Part shown: in pieces, positions 41,593 to 52,285 of the stretch
How positions within the stretch are numbered: position 1 is the stretch's first letter
Layout: every line of letters starts with the position of its first letter
Assembly: GCA_002105175.1 (NCBI GenBank)
Contig: MCGE01000003.1
Span: 1,116,001 to 1,180,000 of the forward strand
DNA: 64,000 nucleotides
Origin: Absidia repens
Lineage: Eukaryota > Mucoromycota > Mucoromycetes > Mucorales > Cunninghamellaceae
Reading direction: 5' to 3'
Translations under genes and position numbers: made by a program
The notes under the pieces: generated by a model
What the model was told of the DNA's origin: nothing
Seen by the model: the letters and a program-made list of their open reading frames with translations, nothing else
Databases searched by the model: none

Positions 41593-42242
41593 ATTAGCAA
41601 CCTTCTTTACCGTTTCTCCCCTTTATTTTATTCCCTCATATTTTTCCATACACTTCCGCACTTTAGTTTTGCTATGTACAAAAAATGTATTTCCCTACGA
41701 ATTCCCTCAAAAAAAAAAATCTTCTCAAAGTGTCGTGAATAAAAAAATGTATGTGCACACTCAACTTCTATAAAAATGATGACTGAAGCGTAATGTGATA
41801 CCCATAGACAGTTTCTATATATATGCCTTGACAATTTTTTTTACATTTTTCGCCGATATTAGACAACTGTTGCTGTCTGCCTAACCGTCTATCCCCTGAT
41901 TTTGAAAGATAATGTCAGATTTCCTGAAAGATAGTATCACCTAAACATGCAGATAAGACAACAAACAAATAAAAATGATATGACAAAATGTAAAAATAGC
42001 GTTCGTCTAACGACACAATTGTTTTGGCAAATTGCAAATCCCTTTCCCCATCACCTGATATAAAGTATTGGTCATAATAACATAAGAGATATTTGTAATT
42101 CTTTATTTATTCGTAATATGGAGACAAATAATATAAAGCTAAACTAAAATTCCAAACACTAATTTGATGATAATCCTTTATCCTTGGCCAATATGTGTGA
42201 TTGTGTGTATCATTCCATCTGCTTGCTATCATCATGGTTCGA
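41593..42242. other. Convergent intergenic region
   Basis: Contains the 3' flanks of both neighbours. No gene or structured element seen. Confidence 0.5.
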
Positions 42243-42844
42243 TCAGCGGGTATTGTTACTGTGGCCAGACGTGCTTTGATCCCCAAAAATACGCTTCCTG
42301 GCCAATAAGTAGTCCTTCTCGCGGTCCACTAACGATTTCGTCTGTGCAGTACCAGTCGAGGTTCCTTTGAGGTGACCCCGAGGAGCGTCATTCGATCGTT
42401 TCAATATTTTGATCTATCAGTATACAAAATAAGCATGAATAAACGTACATATATTGGCGACAATAAACAATTGATATTCTATCCACTTACCTCAGGTTGA
42501 TATTGGGTTTGTATAGTGTCAGTCCGGATTATGGTAGGTGTCGAGTATTCATTCCTACGAAAGCAAACAACAACATGAGTAATTCTTACTTTACTTCACT
42601 TAATATTCCTTACGCTTGTTTCCATAATTTGGCATTAGCATCCTCTTTATTTTGCTTGTTGATAGAGGTCGTCTTTGGAGTTTCTGGTTTCTTGAAATCA
42701 GCTAGCTGTTATATGCCAATAAAAAGTGTGTAAATAGCGAATAATGTCAATGAAGTGTAACGCCGAATATTCCATCTTGTTCCTTTACCGTACCCCAGTG
42801 TCAGCAGCAGTTTCCCAGTCATCCCAAGCATCATTTTCTGACAT
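42243..42844 (-). CDS. SUZ-domain protein, SZRD1-like
   Basis: Four exons (42844-42794, 42705-42614, 42554-42491, 42413-42243) close in frame at 125 residues. The start MSENDAWDDWETAADTG matches the acidic Trp-containing N-terminus of SZRD1. The SUZ motif is spread over the last two exons (STPTIIRTD, TQYQPEIKILKRS), and the C-terminal SUZ-C-like motif is REKDYLLARKRIFG. SUZ domains bind RNA and membranes of translation or decay complexes, so a role in mRNA metabolism is the family expectation. All introns carry GT-AG ends, including GTACGG for the first. A GGCGGGCGTGGAGCGGGC stretch lies 60-85 bp upstream of the ATG. Confidence 0.87.
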
Positions 42845-43889
42845 GAGACAAAATGGATTGTTTATTACAAAAAAAAAAAAAAGAAAAAAGAAAAAAAAAA
42901 AGGGCTAGGCGGGCGTGGAGCGGGCTTTCGAGTGTTCTATGCTACAAAATTGTTCCAGTCACATCGTTGCCGACCTCTGTTTCGTAGGCGGCGGCCGGCA
43001 TGTGGTAATCCCTGTCTTGTCTTTCAGAAATAGCAAATTACAGTTAGTGAATGAAAACGCGAGCTCTTTTTAATATGACATATAGTGCCTTACCTTTAGA
43101 ACATGACACTGGAGTCATTTTATTGCCATGCAACAGAATGTGTCCAGAAAATAAAGGGAAAGAAAAAAAAAAAAGGAACGAAAAAAAAAGCAATTTTTGA
43201 GCACCGCCACCAGTCATTCTTAATGCACACTACATCAAAGCTTTCCTGCGCATGAATTGTCCATTTCAGTCTATTCAAAAAATAGAATGTTCTTAATACT
43301 TTTCTGAAAACACTGAGCTCATAAAAAGTAACCAACATGAAGTACATCAGACAACCGTCCTTTGATCTTCATTACGAGAAGAAGCCTCCATTATTTTTCC
43401 TTAACAAGGATTGGCTTATTTCACTTCGTTCAAAAACGAGAATCATCTTCATATTTTTCTGAACACAATGATCTCAAAAAAAATAATGGTCATGAGGCAA
43501 GTTCCGCCGTTCAGGTTTACGAAAGATAATCTGGATTTAGCTGGAAGGCGGGGAAGTTTTTATTTCACTTTTCTCAAATCTCGTCGCAATCCTCGTATAT
43601 GCGTCCATTCGAGCTCATTTAAAAACCATGATGATCACAAAATTATTCTGTATACTGGACAACAGATAATATAGATATTTATTGTCATCCCATTGAGATC
43701 CCCATCTTCGATGTTCTAGTCATTTTTTAGCCTTTGATATCTCTATGTCCCTCCTCCACCAAAACACTTTAAAATCAAAATTTAAGTTTCTTTGGATTTC
43801 TATTGGCTGCCCACAAGTGTTATGGGCAGACACCTCGGTCGCTCCAATGGTGTTCTTTTGGACCTACGCATAGAGCACTAAAAATGGAT
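42845..43889. other. Intergenic region with diverged direct repeats
   Basis: A-rich run at 42870-42900, then GC-rich promoter-like sequence. Two stretches about 155 bp apart (43274-43333 and 43430-43489) share roughly 70% of bases. The open frame at 43411-43674 has no domain support. Confidence 0.4.
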
Positions 43890-44510
43890 GCATTTTAAAT
43901 GCCGCACACTTTATTTTTATTTCGCCCAATTTTTTTTGCTCACTTTTTTTTTTTTTTTTTTTCTTCACCATTCAACTTCTTTGGAGTTATTTTGGACCTA
44001 GAATTGTATCAGGACTAGTTTAGAACGGTTTCCAGCTAAGGGATTACAAGATGCATGGGGAAACCCTTTCATTTTGGATCTAGGATCTGAAGGCACCATT
44101 AGCTGGCTTTTTGGAGCCTTCATTAGCTTAGTTTCAGTGTTATCTTGTCCATAGTCTGCCTCTATATCTGAATAAAATATGTTTCTTGTTACTTGTTTCA
44201 ATGAATTATGTCTCATTCGTGTCTCTCATGTTTTGTATTTACAATGAACACCTTTTGACTATCGCTCCTTTAGATTAGTGTTAACCATTCTTTGGATCTT
44301 CCGATCGTCTATTTCATACTACGTTTATTCGACCCTTCGTTATAACGAACGCTGCATTTTTAGTCTAGTCTCTACACAGTATACTTCACATAAAATATAC
44401 CCTTTTTATTAGCCATCCTCTCAGCCATCAGTAAGCGAGCAATGCCGCTATTTAGCTTTTTTGTGAATATACTATGAAACACATGCTTTCTTGCTCCTCC
44501 ACTATAACTG
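43890..44510 (+). repeat. Dispersed repeat family, copy B (left arm of an inverted pair)
   Basis: Starts near TTTTAAATGCCGCACAC (43894-43910), followed by a T-rich tract and the core CTTCACCATTCAACTTC at 43963. It runs through GATTACAAGATGCATGGGG, TGAATAAAATATG and a CGTTATAACGAACG palindrome near 44338. It matches copy C at roughly 95-97% by eye over about 600 bp, in opposite orientation; similarity stops abruptly at both ends. The minus strand keeps a 72-codon open frame (43998-44216) also kept in copy C. Confidence 0.85.
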
Positions 44511-45457
44511 CCCATCGTATTATTGAACGTTAATGTGACCGCCACCATAACTTCTCCCCAACCCCAATAATCATCCTTTCCAGGAACCCGCCCGCCAACC
44601 ACCCGAAACTCAATAAATAGATGATGTCCCAAAATTCCAGATAGTCTTTATTTTCAGCTCAATAAAAAAAAAAGCTAAAATCTACTGCAAAATGATACTC
44701 TAATTTCAAACACACCATTATTCGCCATACAAATGATCAATGCCTAAAAACAAAAAAAATCCGTAAGTATACAAAGAAAATAGTACAACAAATTTGGGGA
44801 GGGTTGTCCATCAAAGGAAACATTCAGTGTAACTATGACTTCAATGAATATGATAAACTAACAGTGCACCCGGTTCTCCAAAACGGAAAACCAAAAAAGG
44901 AGCTATAGTCAAGTGGATATTATCATCACCATGGATCCCTTGATGAACACATCATCATTCCCCGTTATATACCTGGAATGATGTGCACCTCTTTATTTTT
45001 ATTTTTTTTTGCAAAAAAAAAAAAATCGTTAAAAAAATGATACCTAACTTACATAACAAAGATACAAATTGATGGATGGATGGATGGATGAATGGATGAA
45101 TGAATTAACATAAACGATACTGGGCAAACATGACTCCCAAATTTTCATTTAAGAGTTTGCTTCAATCTCAGCTAGTAGAAATTTTTGCTTTGATGATGAC
45201 TGTCGTACTGAAAAAGCGGGCAAAAAAAGTCATGCAATACATATCAGATCAGAATAATGCAATACATTAAATAAAAACGAAGCATGATAACAAATAATAA
45301 ATTTTTTATTGGTGTGAATAAAAAAGTCATAAAGGTTACCTGGCTTCTTAATTAAGTGACATGATGAAATGTAATATAGTAAAGGGAAGCTAACTACAAG
45401 AAAGATGGGGATATTGGGATGTGTACGTAAGGAATATAGAAAAAATAGCTAGCATAT
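44511..45457. other. Region between repeat copy B and the SSB gene
   Basis: AT-rich 3' flank of the SSB gene with a GGAT microsatellite (about 45072-45104) and short A/T runs. No gene seen. Confidence 0.5.
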
Positions 45458-46331
45458 TCATTCAATGCCTTTTTGAGAGTTGTAGCGGGGTGAGCTAAGG
45501 ACTCTAAAACTTGCTAACAAGAGAAATAGAAACGTATGTTGAATTTATATATTCGCTAGTAAGGGAAAATATGCTATAAACCTACATTGATAAATGTCTG
45601 CTTTGGTTCTTTCAATGCCATCTTTGTCAGTGTAGTCAAAGTAACGCAACTGGCCTTCGATATAAACAAGGTCGCTTGAATTGAGGGAAGAAAGTGAGTA
45701 TGAATAAAGTGCCAAAGAATGCTCTGTCGCATTTTCCCTTACCCTTTCTTCACTGGTTCGGGAAGTCAGTCAGCAGAATTCCAAGAACCTATTCGATGCC
45801 ACTGTGTCTTCTTTACCAAATTTCCTAACTGAATGAGTGTTCAGTCTGTTTCCATATTAATTCATGAGCGGGAAAAAGGAGGGAAGCTTACCTTCTTTAT
45901 CAGGTCGAGTTTCAGAAGTCGCCACAGAATAGTTGACAACTTTGCGCTCGTCACCAATATCAGTCACAGTGGGATCGGCACCAACACGGCCATTTAATTG
46001 CACGTGGTTGACTACAAACAGTTAAATAAATAATGAGTACCATATATTTGTAATGGAGGTAGTGTTTGGTTACGATAAGCGCGAGTAGCAGTGGCAGAGA
46101 AGGACTTTTTTTTTTTTAAAAAAAAAAAAGAGGTTAGGCTAGTGCCACCTTGACGAAAAATGCGTTAGTTGCACTTACTCGAGAGAGTTGGTGTATAGGT
46201 GCAATTGCACGGAATGAAGTGTTCAATCGATGGTCGAGAAAAAGGTTGAAAAAATCACATTTCTTCCCGAGAGATGTTTTCAAACAGACCGCGGGGTTGG
46301 AATAATAAGTTGTGCAAATACCATTCTCCAT
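45458..46331 (-). pseudogene. Mitochondrial single-stranded DNA-binding protein (RIM1-type) with in-frame stop
   Basis: Six exons (46331-46179, 46104-46074, 46011-45892, 45824-45743, 45674-45586, 45513-45458) close in frame at 177 codons if one TGA is read through. The presequence-like region ends IAPIHQLSR and SFSATATRAY. The OB fold follows: NHVQLNGRVGADP, VVNYSVATSETRPDKEG, NLVKKTQWHRI, KKGDLVYIEGQLRYFDY and SSFRVLSSPRYN. Codon 121 is TGA (45768-45766), between SWNSAD and LPEPVKK, in the middle of the fold. All splice sites look intact. It could be a recent pseudogene, a sequencing error, or a stop that is read through. The gene sits between inverted repeat copies B and C. The start codon is the least certain part. 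Confidence 0.7.
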
Positions 46332-47114
46332 AGAAGGTATCCCACTCAATCAACAGATAAAAAAGTTTATCGCCGCCTTGCAGACCGATCATAAATTTCG
46401 TAAGTGACAGATGCCATGTTGGAAAACTGTGAAGACGTCGATGTTATATAAGATGATATGAATGAAGGCAGGGATAGTGACAATCAAGGCAGTGATTATA
46501 ATGAAGAACATGCCCTACAGTCCACTGACCGGTAACCAAACACATCACCACCTTTTATCTATGGTACATTTGGCCAGAAAATAAAATAGACCTTAGTTGA
46601 TGCAACATAATATATCCAGTTTCATAATGTTAGAAAATTGATCAATTGGATCAAAGGGGAGGCTGCTGAACTGTGCTTTTTGATGGCATTAGAGAACACT
46701 TTCCATTTTGTATCTTGATAGGTAGTCCCTTGGGATTCAATTATCTTCAGTTTGGGCTTCTTAAATTCTACTATACCAAATGCAAAAAAAAAAAAAAAAA
46801 AAAAAAAGTTTAGCGGAATACTCTACTACTGGCGCGATCTACAATGATTAATATGAATGGTAAGTACGGGTACAGTCCTACGTTTCATTTTAAGTGACAA
46901 AAACTGCCAACCAGTCATTTGCGTCAGGGATGTGGTGCAATTATCATAGAAAAGATAGGAAACAGTACAAAAGAATGCTTTTTAACGACGGCTACACGTA
47001 TAGCTCGACTAGATTCAATCATTTGTTTGGTCTAACAGTAATTGGCCAGCTCTAATAGTAAGTGACCTAACACCGCCAATTAGTCCCTGGAACTTTTAGA
47101 GGGAAAACAGTCAG
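46332..47114. other. Region between the SSB gene and repeat copy C
   Basis: Upstream region of the SSB gene and AT-rich spacer with a 24-nt A run at 46784-46807. An ATG at about 46418 starts a short frame that ends at once and was not used. Confidence 0.45.
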
Positions 47115-47752
47115 AGTAGACGAACTAGAAAACATGTGTTTGATAGTATATTCATAAAAAAGCTAAATAGCGGCATTGCTCGCTAGCTGATGGGTGAGAG
47201 GATGGCTAATAGAAAGGGTATATTTTATGTGAAGTATACTGTGTAGAGACTATACTAAAAATGTAGCGTTCGTTATAACGAAGGGTCGAATAAACGTAGT
47301 ATGAAATAGACGATTGGGAAGATCCAAAGAATGGTCAACACTAATCTAAAGGAGCGATAGTCAAAAGGTATTCATTGTAAATACAAAACATGAGAGACAC
47401 GAATGAGACATAATTCATTGAAACAAGTAACAAGAAACATATTTTATTCAGATATAGAGGCAGACTATGGACAAGATAACACTAAAACAAAGCTAATGAA
47501 GCCTGCAAAAAGCCAGCTAATGGTGCCTTCAGATCCTAGATCCAAAATGAAAGGGTTTCCCCATGCATCTTGTAATCCCTTAGCTGGAAACCGTTCTAAA
47601 CTAGTCCTGATACAATTCTAGGTCCAAAATAACCCCAAAGAAGTTGAATGGTGAAGAAAAAAAAAAAAAAGAAAGAAAAAGAAAAAGAAAAGAAAGAGAG
47701 CAAAAAAAAAATTGGGCGAAATAAAAATCAGGTGTGCGGAATTTAAAATCTA
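47115..47752 (-). repeat. Dispersed repeat family, copy C (right arm of an inverted pair)
   Basis: Nearly identical inverted partner of copy B. On the plus strand it runs from the right end near 47115 through CGTTCGTTATAACG (47270), the monomer signature GGTCAACACTAATCTAAAGG (47333) and GTTGAATGGTGAAGAAA (47643) to the left end GGTGTGCGGAATTTAAA at 47731-47747. The 72-codon frame at 47403-47621 differs from that in copy B at only a few residues. About 2.6 kb separates the two arms. Confidence 0.85.
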
Positions 47753-48562
47753 AGAAATGGTCGAACCTGAAGTTCAGAAACAGGCAATAGTTTTTTTTTT
47801 CTTTGGGAACATTTTCCATTTCGACATGTATATATATATGTATCATAAGAGTCGCTGTAATGCTAGATATATTATGGCAACACATTATAATGACTATATT
47901 ACCAGCAATAACGGCACAACTTCGCTTTCCCGTTGATAACGTTATTGTGGGTATCTACTGTGGTGCATTACTCCCGTATATACGTTGAATGATATAATAT
48001 TTTTTGTTTATGTCATGACTGAAACATCAAAATATATAATTTATAGACGTTATTTATTTATAACATTACTAAAATATAAAAAATATACAATTTATAGGAC
48101 CTATTATTGTGCAAATGTGGCCATACATTTTATATGCATGTAAAAAGATGGCTGAGATTTAAAACGCTACCCCTGATTTCCTGTCATTTGTCGCCAGAGA
48201 AAATGGATGACCTTATGGTAGCACTGACAAATGGTATTATTAACTTGTACAAAATGAATGGCTAAGAATTGATGGAATTCTTCGAAACACCAGACGGACA
48301 AAACTCTATTTTTATGCTTCAGTTGAATCTATTAGCAACACTGTTACTGTTAGTACTTAGCAAAGGATTTATATCCTAATTAAAGATGTTACTAATAATA
48401 CCAATTTTTGTGTCCTTTAATGAGCCACCATAAAAAAAATCATTCCACTTCGCAAAAAAAATCGCCAGACAGTTTTTTGATCCATGAGCTTCGAACGATA
48501 TTTAATCCCCGCATTTTCTATTTCGTTTCTTTTCCTTCAGTTTTTTATTTTTTATTATAACC
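47753..48562. other. Intergenic region upstream of the GDSL esterase
   Basis: AT-rich. AATCCCCGC at 48504-48512 is about 50 bp before the ATG and is followed by a C/T- and T-rich tract. No gene seen. Confidence 0.5.
48504..48512 (+). promoter_or_regulatory. AATCCCCGC motif upstream of the GDSL esterase
   Basis: 51-59 bp before the ATG, followed directly by a C/T- and T-rich tract; same core on the opposite strand. Confidence 0.35.
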
Positions 48563-49761
48563 ATGCCAACAGCAGCCCCCGGTACCTTGTATGTATATGG
48601 CGACTCCTATTCAGGTAAAATAAACAAAAGGAAGACCAGAAATGTGTTTAGCCAAGGATGGAGACTCACATCCTTAATTCAGAGACTAGTGGCAGTAGCA
48701 GAAAGACCAACGGACCTCTTTGGAGTGAACGTGTGGCAAAAGGGTGGGGTTTACAACTGCAGAGTTATGCCGTTATTGGGGGTCAGGCGTGTCGTGCTCC
48801 CGATGTGAACTCTCCTTCTATTGCCAGCCAAGTCGAATTTTATAAAAAGACGGTGGACCCATCCAAGCAGGAAGGCGATATCAAGAATGTACACGCGTTT
48901 TTCATTGGTGTCACAGATATTATCAGTTCTACAAGTAGGTATCTACAATACTACTATAAACTTGCAATGTGACTAATGTATTTTTGCTTTTATTTAGAAT
49001 ATCAAGCTGCTAGCCTCGTTGGTTGTATCAAGCAACAATTAGTAGGTAGACATATACGATAATAATGTTGTTGTAGTCCTCTCAATGTATTTTTTCTACT
49101 TCAGACAGATATTTACAAAACTGATCCTAAGGCTCAAGTGCTGATATTGGGAATTCCACCTTTAGAATATTCTCCTTTTTACTCCAACAATACGAAACAT
49201 GAGCAAATTAAAAAAAGGGTGAATGAATACAATGTCGAACTGGAGGATGCGGTGACAGATATGGTCAACGACAACTCAGAAGCTTCAATCCCAATCTCAT
49301 TTATCGACAACAACTATCTTTTTGCTGACATTCTTGGTAATCCTTCGGGATATGGTTTAGAAGATGTGGACAATGCTTACTGGAATCAATGTCAAGGCCG
49401 TTGTAGCGATTCAATGGATAGCTATCTATGGTGGGACGCTATTCACTTGACTGGTGCTGGTCACAAGGCTATTGCGGATACTGTTATCACCAAAAACCCG
49501 TTTGACTATTCAATTATCAAGGACGTTTCCTCAACTCATAACAATAATGTAAATGATGTTAACGATGGTACTACTGGTAGTAGCGGTGATGCTGGATTTT
49601 TCTCCTCTGATTTTTATCTACATTATGCATCTTGGATCTTACTTGGTTGTGTATTGTTGATTGTCTTTATTATGATACGTCCAAGATATGGTCTCCATTT
49701 GGCTATGCGCACACTGGGTAGACGTGGTAAACATCACGTATACACATCCGTGCCTGTATAG
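48563..49761 (+). CDS. Membrane-anchored GDSL (SGNH) esterase/lipase
   Basis: Four exons (48563-48614, 48683-48934, 48998-49041, 49105-49761) close in frame at 334 residues. Block I carries the nucleophile in YVYGDSYS. NGPLWSERVAKGWG and SYAVIGGQAC are typical of fungal GDSL hydrolases, and block V carries the catalytic Asp and His in WWDAIHLTGAGH. The acceptor at 48682 (TTAATTCAG) was chosen because earlier AGs break the frame. After the hydrolase fold comes a Gly/Ser/Asn linker and one transmembrane helix (YASWILLGCVLLIVFIMI, about residues 288-306) with a short basic tail, so the enzyme is probably anchored. There is no clear N-terminal signal peptide. The substrate is unknown. Confidence 0.88.
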
Positions 49762-50374
49762 TAGTTTAGTAACTGACCCTTACATATCCATACCTTTGCA
49801 TTTATATACATTTATATTATTAGTATTAGTACTAGTATGTTTTATTTTATTATTTTCTCCTCGCCATCATTTATTTCCATTCCTATCACAATATTTATTC
49901 ATTTATACTATCATTAGTTTGTTATTGTTTATATAAAATTGATTTGAATAAAAACATACTTTATTATACAGTATTTTGTTGTGAAAAACGGGATAAAGGG
50001 GGTTTTGGAGGGTGTGTAACAATGTCGCAAATCAAAACATGATTCCACTGGCAGGCGTTAATGATAGGCATACTACAGTATTTTGTTGATCTGTTGCAGT
50101 TTTTTTTTTTTTCATATACACAAAAAAATAAAAACAAACAACAAAAACAGTATATGAATTTTCCAATATGCTCAATATAACAAACAGTAATATATCGTGT
50201 CAATACGCTTACATGAAGGGCGATTGGCATGACAACACCAATGTGATATTTCAATTGCCGACTGTCCCCTTATATTCGCTGCCTCCTTTTTTTTTTTCTT
50301 TTTGCCTTCTTCTTTTTCTGCTTCATTCACCCCCTTCTCCCATTTCACCGACTACAGCAACAAAAAAATTGCAA
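49762..50374. other. Intergenic region and leader of the Ser-rich gene
   Basis: 3' flank of the esterase and upstream T/C-rich leader (50284-50350). An in-frame extension to 50168 exists but the added residues are low complexity. Confidence 0.45.
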
Positions 50375-52285
50375 ATGAAGTCCACTGCTTCTACAGATCA
50401 TTGGCCAGAATGGTTCAACGATCGTCCCTCAACGTCACACAACACACTGCCACAGGAATCTATGCCTTCACACCAGCATTCTTTACAAGCGACAGTACCC
50501 CACCATGGTGACAGCGCCTTGAATTCTGCAGAACCACAACAAAGCAATAGCAATGACACCTTTCACATTACCGCAGTGCCACATTACATAAATCCGAACG
50601 ATGGCCAGCAGCAGCAACAACGACAACAAGACTCTGCAGGCACCACTAGATCTGGCTGGCATTGGTCGACATGGTCAGCAGCAAACTCATGGATTACATC
50701 AAGAAATAGAAGGTCCGCTAATTTATCAACACATGGAATATCGTCTCGACCACCAATCCTACCAACAAGCAAACGAACTCATCACTGGCTAGATCGGCAC
50801 AAACGAAGGACCTTTCCACCAAGTGCTCGACGTGTACTCAAGCTTGAACAAAGACGATTAACGCATGGAAATAGGACGAAGAAGAAACATCGTTTTGGTG
50901 GAAGCAGCAACAGAAAACAACAAAAGCAACGCGACCAGTTATTCCATCACCCTCTGCGACGAAGACATAGTTTATCAGGCATACTGACGTCGTTCGTGCA
51001 ACAACCACCTACTACGACTTCATCATCATCTCCATACTCGCATGGTAGCAGTCCAGCATCCAACGGTGGCAGCGGTGGTCATTCCAATGGCAGTAATAGC
51101 GGTGGCGACAATGGCGGGAGTAGTGGTGGCGGTGATTCTTCATCATCTTCTGGATTCTTTCGTCGTGGCGGTTTACCCTTTTTTTTATCTCACCCTTCGT
51201 CCAACTCGTCTCGAAAATCAGAAAAAGTTACCCCAACAGTTCGATCCTCCATGGTGCTTCATTTTACCGATGACGATGCAGACATTGCTTCTATGGATAT
51301 TCCTGACACCTTTTATTTGGACAACAATGATGGCGATGATGGCGTTGCTGAAGGCGGTGAAAACCCTCATGATTCTGGGACAACAGACACCGATAAATCG
51401 ATATCATCAAGACAACGACAAAAACAGCGGCTACAAGTTCCAAATCAAGAAAGTGGTAACTGGTTTTCCAATTGGATTATGCATCACCCTAGGCGAAAAC
51501 AGAAACAATCACGGGATCATCGGCTAAGAAACAATCAAGCAACTGTACTATCAACAAATACCAACGGCAGTCGCATTAAAGTACATCCCTCGCCCACTCC
51601 ACCATCAACTACCACTACCACAACAGGCAACAACACCACCTCGACACCACCAATATTGAATGGCACTGATATCGATGATGAAGACGGACGTGGTGGAGGC
51701 CATTCTACCAAGCAAAAATACAATGAAAAAAAGAGAACACTGCCACTGATTCGGTACGCCACTTTATCCGACCTATCCTCCCTATCCTCATCGAACCCAA
51801 GTCATCTCATGAAATCGTCAGCAACCGTTGGATCTACTAGTGGGCAAAAAATACGACGTCACCTGTTGCCTCTGTACCATCATCAGCGACACGATCTAGC
51901 GGCAAACGCACCTTCCTCTTACAGGTTCTCGGCATTTTGGAAATCGCAATCAGGAAAAACAGGCAAACAGGTCATCCACGTCGACGAACAAGGTTTAGCT
52001 GGCCATGCTACTCTGTGGAGCTCATGGGCAACGTGCAATTATGAAAAATCGGGTAATATCTTGGCAACCTTATTTATCTTTGGCTTTCTGTTATGCCCAT
52101 GTTGGTGGCTGGGTGCCGTTCTGTATTTGGCTAGAACATCTCATTTTGACAACGATCTACAATCCATGTATCTTTGGACGCCACGTACATTCGGCCACTT
52201 GAACTGTTGGATGTCTGCAGTTAGTATTTTACTTGTTGGATTTATTGGCGCCCTTGCAATATGGTATCACTTGTCTGTAGTTTAG
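50375..52285 (+). CDS. Ser/Gly-rich protein with two C-terminal transmembrane helices
   Basis: Intronless gene of 636 residues from the ATG at 50375, chosen because it follows a C/T-rich leader; an upstream in-frame ATG at 50168 would add 69 unlikely residues. Most of the protein is disordered: Gln/Asn/His-rich near the start, basic (RRRTFPPSARR, KKKHRFGG), then a Ser/Gly run (about 230-260), an acidic Asp segment (about 295-330) and a Thr run. The conserved-looking part is the last 90 residues, with two hydrophobic helices (ILATLFIFGFLLCPCWWLGAV and MSAVSILLVGFIGALAIWYH) separated by a short loop. This resembles tail-anchored fungal proteins of unknown role. No family was recognised. Confidence 0.78.
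   Translation: MKSTASTDHWPEWFNDRPSTSHNTLPQESMPSHQHSLQATVPHHGDSALNSAEPQQSNSNDTFHITAVPHYINPNDGQQQQQRQQDSAGTTRSGWHWSTWSAANSWITSRNRRSANLSTHGISSRPPILPTSKRTHHWLDRHKRRTFPPSARRVLKLEQRRLTHGNRTKKKHRFGGSSNRKQQKQRDQLFHHPLRRRHSLSGILTSFVQQPPTTTSSSSPYSHGSSPASNGGSGGHSNGSNSGGDNGGSSGGGDSSSSSGFFRRGGLPFFLSHPSSNSSRKSEKVTPTVRSSMVLHFTDDDADIASMDIPDTFYLDNNDGDDGVAEGGENPHDSGTTDTDKSISSRQRQKQRLQVPNQESGNWFSNWIMHHPRRKQKQSRDHRLRNNQATVLSTNTNGSRIKVHPSPTPPSTTTTTTGNNTTSTPPILNGTDIDDEDGRGGGHSTKQKYNEKKRTLPLIRYATLSDLSSLSSSNPSHLMKSSATVGSTSGQKIRRHLLPLYHHQRHDLAANAPSSYRFSAFWKSQSGKTGKQVIHVDEQGLAGHATLWSSWATCNYEKSGNILATLFIFGFLLCPCWWLGAVLYLARTSHFDNDLQSMYLWTPRTFGHLNCWMSAVSILLVGFIGALAIWYHLSVV

Noticed and set aside
43411..43674. 87-codon open frame before repeat copy B
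   Set aside because: Composition is biased, there is no recognisable domain, and it overlaps the diverged direct repeat.
45582..45600. Four-base insertion near the end of mtSSB exon 5
   Set aside because: It disappears when the donor GTAGGT at 45585 is used; exon 6 then joins in frame.
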